Below, one piece after another: positions 1-8,325 of a stretch of 64,000 bases of DNA (its first letter is position 1; each line of letters starts with the position of its first letter). A program made the translations under genes and the position numbers. The notes under the pieces were generated by a model. The model was not told the DNA's origin. It searched no databases and saw nothing but the letters and a program-made list of their open reading frames with translations. The DNA is from CAWAND01 sp963783335 (GTDB lineage Bacteria > Chloroflexota > Anaerolineae > Anaerolineales > E44-bin32): positions 186,001 to 250,000 of the forward strand of contig CAWAND010000004.1 in the NCBI GenBank assembly GCA_963783335.1. Reading direction: 5' to 3'.

Positions 1-3000
1 TTTGGAGGATTTCGAGAGCCTCTTCGGGGGCGCCGTGGCGTCGGAAGGCGGCTGATGCCTCGACAGCCAGATGGGGATCATCGGGACAAAGCGACACGGC
101 CTGCCGCAGATGATCGAGGCCACGCTCAGGCTCGCCGTTCTGCAGGTGGGCATGGGCCAGGCGGGTCGCCAGGCCGATGTTCTTCGGATCTTGGGTCAAG
201 GCCCGTTGCCAATAGCCAATCGCCGCCGACCGACGGTGGAGCCGCCATAGGCACTCTCCGACATGGCGGAGGGCGACCTGATCTTCGGGAGAGCGCTCGG
301 CCAGCGCGGTCCAAGCCTCCAGCGCTGTCTCGAAATCATCAGTCCGCTCGGCCGTCTCGGCCAACGACTTGTGGATCGCTTCATCTTCGGGGGCGGCGCT
401 GGCTGCCCGTTTGAGGAGGCGCACCGCCTGTTGTGGCTTGCCGAGGCGGATCAGCAGTTGGCTGATCGTCGCTACCATCGAGGGATCGCTGCCTCCAAGA
501 CGGAGGGCGCGGGCCAAAGCCGCCCGTGCGTCTTCGGTTTGCGTCAATTGGTGATGCAGCTGAGCTTTCTGGATCCAGACAGCAGGGTCATCCGGGCTAG
601 CCTCTGTCCAACGGTTGATTTGTGTCAGGGCGGCGCCCCATGCCTCGGCTTCCATGGACGCGGCAACCGCTTCAGACCTTGCGTCGGCATTGGTTGGGTC
701 GCGTTCAACGGCTTCCATCGCCGGAGCGAGCGCCTCGTCGGCCAACCCAGCCTTGCGGTAGGCCTTGGACAGCAGCAGGAGGCTTTCGGGCGATCCACCC
801 GATCCTTGGCGCAGTGTCTCCAAGACGGAGATAGCGACGGGAGTCTGGCCGGCGTCCATGGCCGCCTGAGCCAATCCCTTGCTGGCACGCGTGTGTTTGT
901 CGCCTGTCAACGCCTGTTCGCCGTTCAAGCAGGCCTGGTAGGCTGCCATCGCCTCTTCGGACTGCCCCGTCATCCGCAGCCCTTCGGCCATCCAATACGC
1001 GTGGTCGGGATCTGATGTAGCCGCAGAGGCCAACCGCAGACGATGAAGCCCATGTTCGGCGAGACGACTGTCGTCGGTCCTTGCGGCTGCTTTGATTGCC
1101 AATCGGCCAGCCAGGAGCTGCGCCTGGTCGGATGCGCCGTCAGGAATCTCGGAAACCAGCTCATGAGCAGCCAGCACATCGCCGACCGTCTCGTAGGCTT
1201 CCGCCAGGGCCACGCGGGTGGGGAGGTGGGCGGAGCGGCGGGCCTTGGCCTTTTCCAGGACAGGTAGCGCCTGGTCAATGTGACCCAGCTTGGTGAGCAA
1301 ATGACCGTAACCGAGCTGGATATCGGGATCGTCCGGTGACAGACGAAGCGCCTTTTCGTAATGCTCGAGAGCTTCGCTCAAGTGATCCTGCTCAGCCAGG
1401 CTCCGACCCTTGGCCGTCAGCAGAGAAGGTTGGTCGGGACAAATCTGAATGGCACGTGCCAGGGTTTCATCGGCCAGGCCATCGTCGCCGGTGGCGCGCT
1501 GGGCTTCAGCCAACGCGAGCCAGGTTTCGGGCGACTGTGGCGCTCTTTCGGTTGCCTTGGAAAGGTGTTCCTTGGCCGTCTCAACCTCGCCGCAGGCCGT
1601 CAAAGCCCGGCCGTATTGGACCAGGGCTAGGGGCGAATCCGGATCCAGAGCCAGCCAACGGGCGGCCTGATCCCGCGCCAAATCCGCCTGATTGGCTTCA
1701 AGGGCGCACTCGACAACCTGCTTCAGCATGCGGGCATTCGCCAGAGCCAGTTGTTGCCAGTGTTCCAACGCCGCCTCAGGCTTGCCCTGTGCCTGGAGGC
1801 ATTGGGCGAGGATCCTCCGCACGTGGTCGTCATTATCGTCCTGGGCCAGCAGCAGCTCTGCCGGATTCATGGCGCCGGCAGCGTCCCCGGCCTCGAAACG
1901 GGCTTCGGCCAGGGCGACGCGGGCGGGACGGCTGCCCGGTGAGGTTGCGGACCAGAGTTCGGCGACCTGGGCGGCCTCGCCTGGGTGGTCCGCATCAACC
2001 AGGGCTCGCGTCAAGCGAGCCATCCAGCGAGGGTGGAGGCCCTTGCCACGGACGACGTCTTCGGCAGCAGACAGCAAATAGTGCGTGGCTTCGGATTGGC
2101 GTTCGTCTTTTGCGTAAGCCAGCCCCACCGCAATTGAGTTGGTGGTGCTTTCGGGCGACGCGGGCAGCATGGCCAAACCCTCGTCGATGTGGCCAGCGTC
2201 GATGAGGGCCAATGCGGCGCGCGCCCGGCGTTCGGGGGTGGCGTTTTCGCCCATAGCTTGCCTGAGGGCTTCAGCCGCCACCACCGGCTCGCCGGCGCCT
2301 TCGGCGATATCCGCCAACCGATCTGCAATCTCGGCACGCAGGTGTCCGGCCCGTTCCCAGGCTGCGTCGAGCAGGTTCTGGGCGGCTGTTGGGCCATTGA
2401 CCCTTTCATGGGCAGCAGCTTGATCAATGAGTGTCTCAACAGGGTCATGGCGATGGCTGCGCGAAGGATCGTCGGATTCCAGAATCTGGCGGGCGATCGC
2501 CTCCGCCAGCCGTTCCTCCCCCAGATCATGCAGATGCTGAATCAGTTTGTGCTTGGGCTGAGGAAAGGCGTCGATCATGGCGGCCGCAGCTGCGTCTGCC
2601 GTATCGTGGCTCAACAGGCTCACGGCAGCGGCATTCACCGAGTTGAGATCGCCGGCTGCAATCAACTCGGACAGAATGGCGCTGCTATCAGCCAAGTGTG
2701 GCCAGGCGCATGCGAGCGGAGTCTGCCAGAAGTCCGGTCGCGAGCGGACACGGTCGACGACTGAGTGCCGTCCGTCCGGCTGCTTCTCGAGTTCGATCAG
2801 AGCCAGGGCACGCAAACCAACCGACGTGGGGTCTGTTTCCGAGAAGATCTCATCACTGCCTGCGATCAGGCGCTCGAGATCTGTCCGCAGATCTGCAGGC
2901 AGAGCGGATGGGTCCGGAGACGGTGATTGGCCCGGCAAACTCTCGAAAGCAATGGCGTCGGGCTTCAGGCTCTTGCTGTCATCGGCTGAGACGACAGCCT

Positions 3001-3130
3001 GCGGCTCGGATTCGAGCAGCAAGGCCCAGATCTCCGGCAAACGGAGAAAGCGGCTTACGGTCTCCGCCAGGTCGTCAGGATTGAGCTCTTGTCGAAGCCT
3101 TGCCAGGACGTCGGTGTGACTTGGCATCAT
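1..3130 (-). CDS. Giant tetratricopeptide-repeat (TPR) protein, C-terminus beyond window
   Basis: An open frame starts at the tandem ATG at 3130/3127 and runs without a stop to base 1, giving at least 1043 residues. No signal peptide or membrane segment is seen at the N-terminus (starts MMPSHTDVLARLRQ). From about residue 230 onward it is an almost continuous series of 34-residue TPR-like helical pairs, with recurring units such as ALEHYEKALRLSPDDPD and PESLLLLSKAYRKAG. TPR arrays are protein-protein interaction scaffolds, so a specific job cannot be read from the sequence. It lies 18 nt downstream of a small membrane protein and is probably co-transcribed with it from the -24/-12 promoter at 3524-3540. 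That would make it the main output of the adjacent sigma-54 system (inference). Confidence 0.85.
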   Translation of the reverse strand, partial: MMPSHTDVLARLRQELNPDDLAETVSRFLRLPEIWALLLESEPQAVVSADDSKSLKPDAIAFESLPGQSPSPDPSALPADLRTDLERLIAGSDEIFSETDPTSVGLRALALIELEKQPDGRHSVVDRVRSRPDFWQTPLACAWPHLADSSAILSELIAAGDLNSVNAAAVSLLSHDTADAAAAAMIDAFPQPKHKLIQHLHDLGEERLAEAIARQILESDDPSRSHRHDPVETLIDQAAAHERVNGPTAAQNLLDAAWERAGHLRAEIADRLADIAEGAGEPVVAAEALRQAMGENATPERRARAALALIDAGHIDEGLAMLPASPESTTNSIAVGLAYAKDERQSEATHYLLSAAEDVVRGKGLHPRWMARLTRALVDADHPGEAAQVAELWSATSPGSRPARVALAEARFEAGDAAGAMNPAELLLAQDDNDDHVRRILAQCLQAQGKPEAALEHWQQLALANARMLKQVVECALEANQADLARDQAARWLALDPDSPLALVQYGRALTACGEVETAKEHLSKATERAPQSPETWLALAEAQRATGDDGLADETLARAIQICPDQPSLLTAKGRSLAEQDHLSEALEHYEKALRLSPDDPDIQLGYGHLLTKLGHIDQALPVLEKAKARRSAHLPTRVALAEAYETVGDVLAAHELVSEIPDGASDQAQLLAGRLAIKAAARTDDSRLAEHGLHRLRLASAATSDPDHAYWMAEGLRMTGQSEEAMAAYQACLNGEQALTGDKHTRASKGLAQAAMDAGQTPVAISVLETLRQGSGGSPESLLLLSKAYRKAGLADEALAPAMEAVERDPTNADARSEAVAASMEAEAWGAALTQINRWTEASPDDPAVWIQKAQLHHQLTQTEDARAALARALRLGGSDPSMVATISQLLIRLGKPQQAVRLLKRAASAAPEDEAIHKSLAETAERTDDFETALEAWTALAERSPEDQVALRHVGECLWRLHRRSAAIGYWQRALTQDPKNIGLATRLAHAHLQNGEPERGLDHLRQAVSLCPDDPHLAVEASAAFRRHGAPEEALEILQ

Positions 3131-3148
3131 GCACTGCCCTTTGTTGAG

Positions 3149-3484
3149 TTAGAGAGTGGTCCAATTGACCTGCATCACCACAAAGTAGGCGGCGACGATC
3201 ATGACCAGGCCGGTGCAGGTGAGGAACACGCCCACGCCGGTTGCGGTCTTGACCAGTTGGTTGATGGCCGCCACCAGCTCGGAGGCGCTCTGCACGACGC
3301 CGGTGATGTCTTGGCCGATGCCCTTCTGGCCGATGCGCGCCGTATGCGCAGCCAGAGCGCGCACTTCGCCCGTGTAGCCGCGAGTCATCAGGACAAAGAT
3401 GCCCAATAGGGTGCAGATCAAGCCAAGGAAGAAGAGGGTGCCAGCGATCAGGATCTGTGTCTCAGCCATCGAAAAGGGGATCAT
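3149..3484 (-). CDS. Small two-helix membrane protein, sigma-54 block
   Basis: This 111-residue protein has a hydrophobic helix near residues 8-33 (ILIAGTLFFLGLICTLLGIF) and a second near 82-105 (GVGVFLTCTGLVMIVAAYF). They flank a roughly 45-residue polar, amphipathic segment. I do not recognise a family. The start at 3484 is chosen because a GGAGG Shine-Dalgarno lies 5 nt before the ATG; an internal ATG at 3469 is an alternative. The gene is immediately downstream of a -24/-12 promoter and 18 nt upstream of the giant TPR gene. It may therefore be a membrane anchor or partner for the TPR scaffold (inference only). Confidence 0.75.
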   Translation of the reverse strand: MIPFSMAETQILIAGTLFFLGLICTLLGIFVLMTRGYTGEVRALAAHTARIGQKGIGQDITGVVQSASELVAAINQLVKTATGVGVFLTCTGLVMIVAAYFVVMQVNWTTL

Positions 3485-3489
3485 GGATG

Positions 3490-3516
3490 CCTCCAGACGG
3501 ATTCAAGGTCTGGAGG
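3490..3516 (-). promoter_or_regulatory. Hairpin sequestering the Shine-Dalgarno of the small membrane protein
   Basis: A perfect 9-bp inverted repeat (CCTCCAGAC ... GTCTGGAGG, 9-nt loop) lies in the leader. The 3' arm contains the GGAGG ribosome-binding site and the 5' arm contains its complement CCTCC. The predicted sigma-54 start falls at or just inside the 5' arm, so the strength of the stem depends on the exact +1. Folding would hide the ribosome-binding site, suggesting translational control in addition to sigma-54 control. Confidence 0.6.
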
Positions 3517-3523
3517 GCTTAGA

Positions 3524-3540
3524 TGCAAGCTCCGTGCCAA
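3524..3540 (-). promoter_or_regulatory. Sigma-54 (-24/-12) promoter
   Basis: On the minus strand the sequence is TTGGCACG, four bases (GAGC), then TTGCA. This matches the RpoN consensus TGGCACG-N4-TTGC, with GG and GC at the required spacing. The expected transcript start is near 3513, about 29 nt before the ATG at 3484. It sits between the sigma-54 activator gene and the membrane protein/TPR pair, and rpoN itself is about 3.3 kb upstream on the same strand. Confidence 0.85.
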
Positions 3541-3619
3541 CTGGCGTTCGTTGGGGTTGAAATGAACCTACTGGGTTTGGGGATGTCCAGGCGAGGTGGG
3601 CACCTCAGCGGCGCCCGAC

Positions 3620-3639
3620 GTTAAGCGAAAAGGCTTAAC
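3620..3639 (-). terminator. Small hairpin overlapping the activator stop codon
   Basis: A 7-bp inverted repeat (GTTAAGC / GCTTAAC, about 6-nt loop) spans the TAA stop of the response-regulator gene. No clear U-tract follows. It may be a weak terminator separating the regulator genes from the -24/-12 promoter, or chance. Confidence 0.3.
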
Positions 3640-4813
3640 TCGATGCCAGCGCTTGGAATTCGGGGGGGAGGTGGCCGAGATCGAGGACTTCGTCATCGCA
3701 GAAGAGCATGGCTCGCTCGATGACGTGGCGCAGCTCGCGGATGTTGCCTGGCCACGGGTGAGCCTTGAGAGCATCTATGGCGCGTGGGGTGATGTCGGTG
3801 ACGTTGTTCGCCGTGCGCAGGTTGATGGTGCGGATGAAGGTCCCGACCAGCGCTGGAACATCCATCTTCCGCTCACGAAGCGGGGGGAGGTGCAGATCGA
3901 CAACTTTGAGTCGGTAGAAGAGATCCTCGCGAAAAGTGCCCTCTTCGATCATCTTTGGAAGATCGCGATTGGAGGCGGCCAGAATCTGGATATCGACACT
4001 GATCTCTTTCACGCCACCGACACGGCGGAAGCTCTGGTCTTCGAGGACGCGCAGCAGTTTGGCCTGCATTTCGGTCTTGGTGGATGAGATTTCATCCAAG
4101 AACAGGATGCCGCCGTCGGCGACTTCGATGAGTCCCGGTTTTCGTTTTTGTGCTCCGGTAAACGCGCCGGCCTCGTGTCCGAAGAGTTCCAACTCAATCA
4201 TCGTGTCGGGTAGGGCAGCGCAGTTGATCGGAATGAAGGGCTTGTCGGCCCGCGGGCCCATGGTTCGAATGGCCTGAGCGAGGACCTCTTTGCCGGTTCC
4301 GGTCTCGCCGGTGATCAACACCGAGACGGCCGAGTTGGCGGCGCGTTGGGCTTCTTTGACCACGCGCTGCATCTCGGGCGTGTCGCCGACGATCATCTCG
4401 ACCTGGCCGGTGCTCGATTGACGGAGCAGGTCAAGCTCCCGCCGCAACGCGACCATCTCGCGCGCCCGCTCGACGGCTTGGATCAATCGCTCCAGGTCCA
4501 GCGGCTTCTGCAGGAAATCTTGGGCGCCTTTCTTCATCGCTTCGACGGCCGTGTCGACTTCGCCGTAGGCCGTAATCAGGATGACCGGCGGGGAGGGGTT
4601 TTCGAGCGCGATGCGGTCGAGCAGGCTCAGGCCGGACCCGTCCGGCAGATTGAGGTCAAGCAGGATGATGTCGGCGGACCCAGTTTCAATGACTTTGTGG
4701 GCTTCCTTGAGAGTCCCCGCCTCCAGCGGTTCGAAGCCGCTGTCGGAAAGGGCGGCGCTTATGAAACTGCGGGCGGTATCTTCGTCGTCCACGATGAGGA
4801 CGGTTGCGGTCAT
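3635..4813 (-). CDS. Sigma-54-dependent response regulator lacking a DNA-binding domain
   Basis: This 392-residue NtrC-family protein begins with a receiver domain (residues 1-115, phospho-acceptor Asp53 in LLDLNLPDG, Lys103). A sigma-54 AAA+ domain follows, with Walker A GETGTGKE (169-176), the sigma-54-contacting loop GAFTGA (216-221) and Walker B ILFLDE (236-241). The protein stops right after the AAA+ lid (LPPEFQALASS). The usual Fis-type helix-turn-helix is absent, and downstream there is no room for one before the promoter. It overlaps the upstream kinase gene by 4 nt (ATGA), so the two are cognate partners by position. HTH-less activators are known in a few bacteria and work from solution without enhancer sites. 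Confidence 0.92.
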   Translation of the reverse strand: MTATVLIVDDEDTARSFISAALSDSGFEPLEAGTLKEAHKVIETGSADIILLDLNLPDGSGLSLLDRIALENPSPPVILITAYGEVDTAVEAMKKGAQDFLQKPLDLERLIQAVERAREMVALRRELDLLRQSSTGQVEMIVGDTPEMQRVVKEAQRAANSAVSVLITGETGTGKEVLAQAIRTMGPRADKPFIPINCAALPDTMIELELFGHEAGAFTGAQKRKPGLIEVADGGILFLDEISSTKTEMQAKLLRVLEDQSFRRVGGVKEISVDIQILAASNRDLPKMIEEGTFREDLFYRLKVVDLHLPPLRERKMDVPALVGTFIRTINLRTANNVTDITPRAIDALKAHPWPGNIRELRHVIERAMLFCDDEVLDLGHLPPEFQALASS

Positions 4814-6795
4814 GCCGTTTTCGCCTCCTGCAGGGTCTCAGCGGGGGGAATGTGAAGTGTGAATACCGTCCCAGCGTCGGGAAAGCTTTCCACCTGAATG
4901 CTGCCCTTGTGGGCGGCCACAATGCGCCGACTGATGGCCAGGCCCAGGCCGGTGCCGTCCTTCTTGGTGGTGAAGAACGGGTCAAAGATGCGGTCGATGG
5001 TTTCCTGAGGGATACCGGGTCCCGTGTCGGCGATCTTGAGCTCGACCTGGTTGCCCTGGCTTGTCGCGGCGGAGGAAAGGGTCATGGAGAGCGTCCCACC
5101 GTCTGGCATGGCCTGCAGGGCGTTTGTGATGAGGTTCACGATCACCTGTTCGAATGTGCGCGGATCGGCCAAGACGGCCGGCGCTTGGTCGTCAAACTCG
5201 AGGTGGCTGGTGACGTTGGCTTGTTTCAGGCGTGGCGCCCAGCGCTCCATCAGGCGCCCCAGCATGTCGCCCAGATCGATGGGCTCCATCTTGAGCTCGA
5301 GGCGGCGAGTGAAGAAGAGCACATCCGTCATGAGTTGGTCCAGCCGAGTGCATTCTTTGCGCACCCGCTCCAGAGACTCGTGCATCGGATGTTCCTCGCC
5401 GAGTCTGGAAGCGACCAGCTGAATGCCGGTGCTGATGTTGTTAATCGGATTTCGCACCTCATGGGCAAAGATGGCCGAGACCTCGCCCAGCAAGGCCCGT
5501 TGGGCGAGCAGCTCGTTTTGATCTTCGATCGCTTTGCGCTCGGTCTGGTCGCTCAACACCACCAGCAGCCGGGTGGGGGATTGGCGGCCGAGCGGCATCG
5601 CCCGCAGGTGCACCGGGAAGGGCGTGCCATCTCGTCGGTGGAGCGTGATGTAGGGGCGCTCTGCCATCCGCTCGTGTCCCAAGGCATCGAGCAGGCTGGC
5701 GACGACGTCTTCTGGGCCGATCAGGATGTCCTTGACGTCCTGCTCCAGGAGCTCAACCGAAGAATAGCCGAGCATGCGGCAGGCGGCCTTGTTGGCGCGC
5801 AAGATACGAAGCTCGCCGTCCAGGCTCAGTACGGCCTCAGTGACCGCGTCCAGCTGTCCGCCTGTTTCGGCTTGCAGCCCCTTCAAAGTGCGTCCGATTT
5901 CGGCCACGGAGGCTTGCTGCAGGCTGAGCTGGATGGCGCCGTGGCAAAGGTTGGCGACCAGGCGCATCAATCCCTCGATGTCGTCTGGGATGTCGTTCTC
6001 TTCGTCCCAGCCGGCGGCCAGCAAGCCGATCCACGCGTTGGGTGAACCGATGGCTGACGTGCGAAGGGCGGCCAGCCCGGCTGCGCGGGCGGCCTTGTGA
6101 AGCTCGTGTTCGGGCCGCTGGCCCAGCGACCATTGGCCGCTGCGGTGGAACGATTTGATCGAACCGGCAGGCAGTCGTTCCGGGAAAGCTTCTGCCAGGC
6201 TGCCTTCCAGGACGTAGTCGGGGCTGCTGGGCGACACCCGGTACAAGCCCAGGCTGGAAGCACGCAACATGCCTTGAGCCTGATCGAGGCTGGCGCTCAG
6301 TGCGCCGACGGCGCCTTCCATCAAGCGCTCGGAGATGTCCACCAAAGTGGACACGCGGCTGGACTGGGCGCGCGCCTGGTCCTCAACTTGCTTGCGCCGC
6401 AAGCTGGGACGAGCGATCAGCAGAATGGGTCCGTCATCGGTGCCGATGCGGGTGGCGCTGAGGTCGATGAGCACCGTCAGATCGTTGTGGGTTTGAATCG
6501 GAATGTCTTTGGCTTCGTGGTCTTGGCCTTGGGGAAGGCTGAGCGCGTCGGCCAGCGCGCGCGCCCCCGGTTCGCCCATAAACAGGTCGGAAGGCGACAT
6601 GGCCTCCATCTCGGGTCGTGTGTAACCGGAGAGCAGCAAAAACGCGTGGTTGACGCCCAGAAACTCGGTCCCTTGTGGGCTGATGAGCAGGACGCTGTCG
6701 TTGAGTTTGTCGGCCAGGGCCCGGAAGTACGCCTGAGGTGTTTCAGGGCGGAACAGGCGTTTGAGGGGGTTGCTGGTGGATGGGTTCCTGGCCAA
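4810..6795 (-). CDS. Cytosolic PAS-GAF-PAS sensor histidine kinase (NtrB-like)
   Basis: The protein is about 661 residues long and has no membrane segment. An N-terminal PAS domain is followed by a degenerate GAF-like region, a second PAS domain, a HisKA domain with HEVRNPINN (phospho-His near residue 445), and an HATPase domain with NLITNALQAM, DTGPGIP and GTGLGLAISRR. It likely phosphorylates the overlapping sigma-54 activator. The start is uncertain. The open frame extends upstream to 6993, but that part overlaps the conserved RpoN box in another frame, so I chose a TTG at 6795 just after the rpoN stop. The signal sensed cannot be inferred beyond PAS/GAF small-molecule or redox sensing. 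Confidence 0.88.
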   Translation of the reverse strand: MARNPSTSNPLKRLFRPETPQAYFRALADKLNDSVLLISPQGTEFLGVNHAFLLLSGYTRPEMEAMSPSDLFMGEPGARALADALSLPQGQDHEAKDIPIQTHNDLTVLIDLSATRIGTDDGPILLIARPSLRRKQVEDQARAQSSRVSTLVDISERLMEGAVGALSASLDQAQGMLRASSLGLYRVSPSSPDYVLEGSLAEAFPERLPAGSIKSFHRSGQWSLGQRPEHELHKAARAAGLAALRTSAIGSPNAWIGLLAAGWDEENDIPDDIEGLMRLVANLCHGAIQLSLQQASVAEIGRTLKGLQAETGGQLDAVTEAVLSLDGELRILRANKAACRMLGYSSVELLEQDVKDILIGPEDVVASLLDALGHERMAERPYITLHRRDGTPFPVHLRAMPLGRQSPTRLLVVLSDQTERKAIEDQNELLAQRALLGEVSAIFAHEVRNPINNISTGIQLVASRLGEEHPMHESLERVRKECTRLDQLMTDVLFFTRRLELKMEPIDLGDMLGRLMERWAPRLKQANVTSHLEFDDQAPAVLADPRTFEQVIVNLITNALQAMPDGGTLSMTLSSAATSQGNQVELKIADTGPGIPQETIDRIFDPFFTTKKDGTGLGLAISRRIVAAHKGSIQVESFPDAGTVFTLHIPPAETLQEAKTA

Positions 6796-6803
6796 GGCTA
6801 AAC

Positions 6804-8229
6804 CTAAGCGTGCACGGGTTGGGCCGCCCGCGCTTTCTTCTGGTGTCGGAGACGGGCGGGGAGAATACCCTCCATGGACCGGTATTTTGCGACGGTACGA
6901 CGGGCAATATGGACGCCGTAGCGTTCCAGCCGGTCTGCGATTTCGTCGTCGGTCAGTGCCTGCCGCTCGTTGCGGACAATTTCCTTGATGCAATCCCGCG
7001 CCGGCAGGCTGCGGTCGAAGAACTTCGACATGGGGATGATCCGGCCATCAGGCAGGGCGACGGATTTGCTCGAGACGGCGCGTGAGACGGTCGAACTCAT
7101 GAACACCCAATTCTTCCGCGATTTCGGCCCGGGTCATGGATTGCAGGTGGCGGTCGCCTTCAAGAATGAAACCACGTTGGGCTTTGACCAGGATCTTCAT
7201 CATGCGGCGCATGGTGTTGTTGCGCTGCTGAATGCACTTGACGAACAGGGAAGCCTTCTCGAGATGCTCTGCCCAGGCCTCCGGGATGTCCTTGTCCTTC
7301 TTTTGTGTGAGGGCCTTGCGGAAAATCGGGTTCACCCTCAACCAACCCGACACGGGAGCGAAGATCTCGACCACCAGCGGTCCATCGGCTTGAGATGTGT
7401 TCTGGCTGATCTGTATGTCGGGCTCATGGTACACGTTGGGGTCGGCGCTGGGCGCAGCCTGCCGGTGATTGGCCCAGAAGCTGCGGGCCGGGTAGGGGTT
7501 CAAATGCTCCTGAATGAAGGCTGCGGCCCGCTTGACCTGGCTCACTGTCACGTCAAACATCTCCGCGATGGCGTCGAAGTCATGCCGGCCCAGCTCATTG
7601 AAGGCGGAGGTCAGGATTTGCCGCGCCAGCTCGATCATCGGCGAATTCCCGGCGACGTCGAGCTGAGCCAGCAGCGCCTGGCGCGGCCCTTCGGTGGCCA
7701 GTCCGGGCGGATCGACATGGGAAATCTTGTCCAGCACACGCTCAACTTGCTCCATACCGGAGCGGGTCAGGCGTGCGATCATCGGTGGGGCATCTTGCAG
7801 GAAACCGTCTTCATCCAGACTGGCCAAGACATACGCCGCCAGCGGCCGGTCCTCCTCCTCCAATTCGGAGGCCAGTTGTTGGAGGACATGGATTGACAGG
7901 TCTTCCGGAGCGGCCGGTTCGCGGTCGGGCGGTTCTTCCTGCCACGTGGTGCCATGCGATGGGCGGTAGGAGTCACGCGGCGACATGAAGACAATCGGGC
8001 CTTCGTCGGCATAGCGTTGACTGCAGATGGGGCAGGGGCCCGGGTGGGCGAGCCTGCGCCGACACGTCGGACAGACGCGCTCATCCAGGAGCTCGAGCGC
8101 AGGGTTCTCGGCCAGGGCTTTGAGGACTTCATCCCGCAGCTCCTGGTTGGACAGCACGAGCAGGCTCATGGTCTGCGCCAGGTGGGCGGTGGTAAGCGGT
8201 GCCTGATTTTGGCCTTGAATTTGCAGCAT
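6804..8229 (-). CDS. rpoN: RNA polymerase sigma-54 factor, interrupted by a frameshift
   Basis: The N-terminal part (8229 to 7048) has the glutamine/leucine-rich region I (LSNQELRDEVLKALAENPALE) and the core-binding region. The C-terminal part (from about 7106 to 6804) is in another frame and carries the HTH and the diagnostic RpoN box ARRTVAKYR. The natural protein would read GVHE followed by STVSRAV; here one extra base near 7094-7097 breaks it. A cysteine quartet, CPTC (53-56) and CPIC (66-69), is inserted after region I and resembles a zinc knuckle; this is absent from textbook RpoN. An AGGAG ribosome-binding site precedes the ATG. The frameshift may be an assembly error, because the neighbouring kinase, activator and -24/-12 promoter all look intact. 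Confidence 0.9.
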
Positions 8230-8249
8230 CTTGCGCTCCTAGCCGGGTG

Positions 8250-8255
8250 AGTATA
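8250..8255 (-). promoter_or_regulatory. -10 box upstream of rpoN
   Basis: TATACT on the minus strand lies about 20 nt before the rpoN ATG, giving a predicted leader of about 14 nt that still contains the AGGAG Shine-Dalgarno. No good -35 is seen. Confidence 0.5.
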
Positions 8256-8312
8256 CAGGAAGCAACGGTTCCACGCAATATGGTTGCAAGATGCGTGCCG
8301 AGGGCGCCGTGT

Positions 8313-8318
8313 TAGAAT
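8313..8318 (+). promoter_or_regulatory. Extended -10 box of trmFO, leaderless start
   Basis: TAGAAT preceded by TG one base upstream lies 7 nt before the ATG at 8326. The predicted transcription start coincides with the A of that ATG, suggesting a leaderless mRNA. Confidence 0.5.
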
Positions 8319-8325
8319 GGCCGCC

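Noticed and set aside
263..2205. Long plus-strand open frames opposite the TPR gene
   Set aside because: They are antisense shadows of a continuous minus-strand TPR frame, and their composition (Arg/Pro/Gly runs) is typical of GC-rich shadow frames.
6796..6993. N-terminal extension of the sensor kinase frame
   Set aside because: It overlaps the conserved C-terminus of RpoN in another frame and encodes low-complexity Arg/Pro sequence, so a start near 6795 is preferred.
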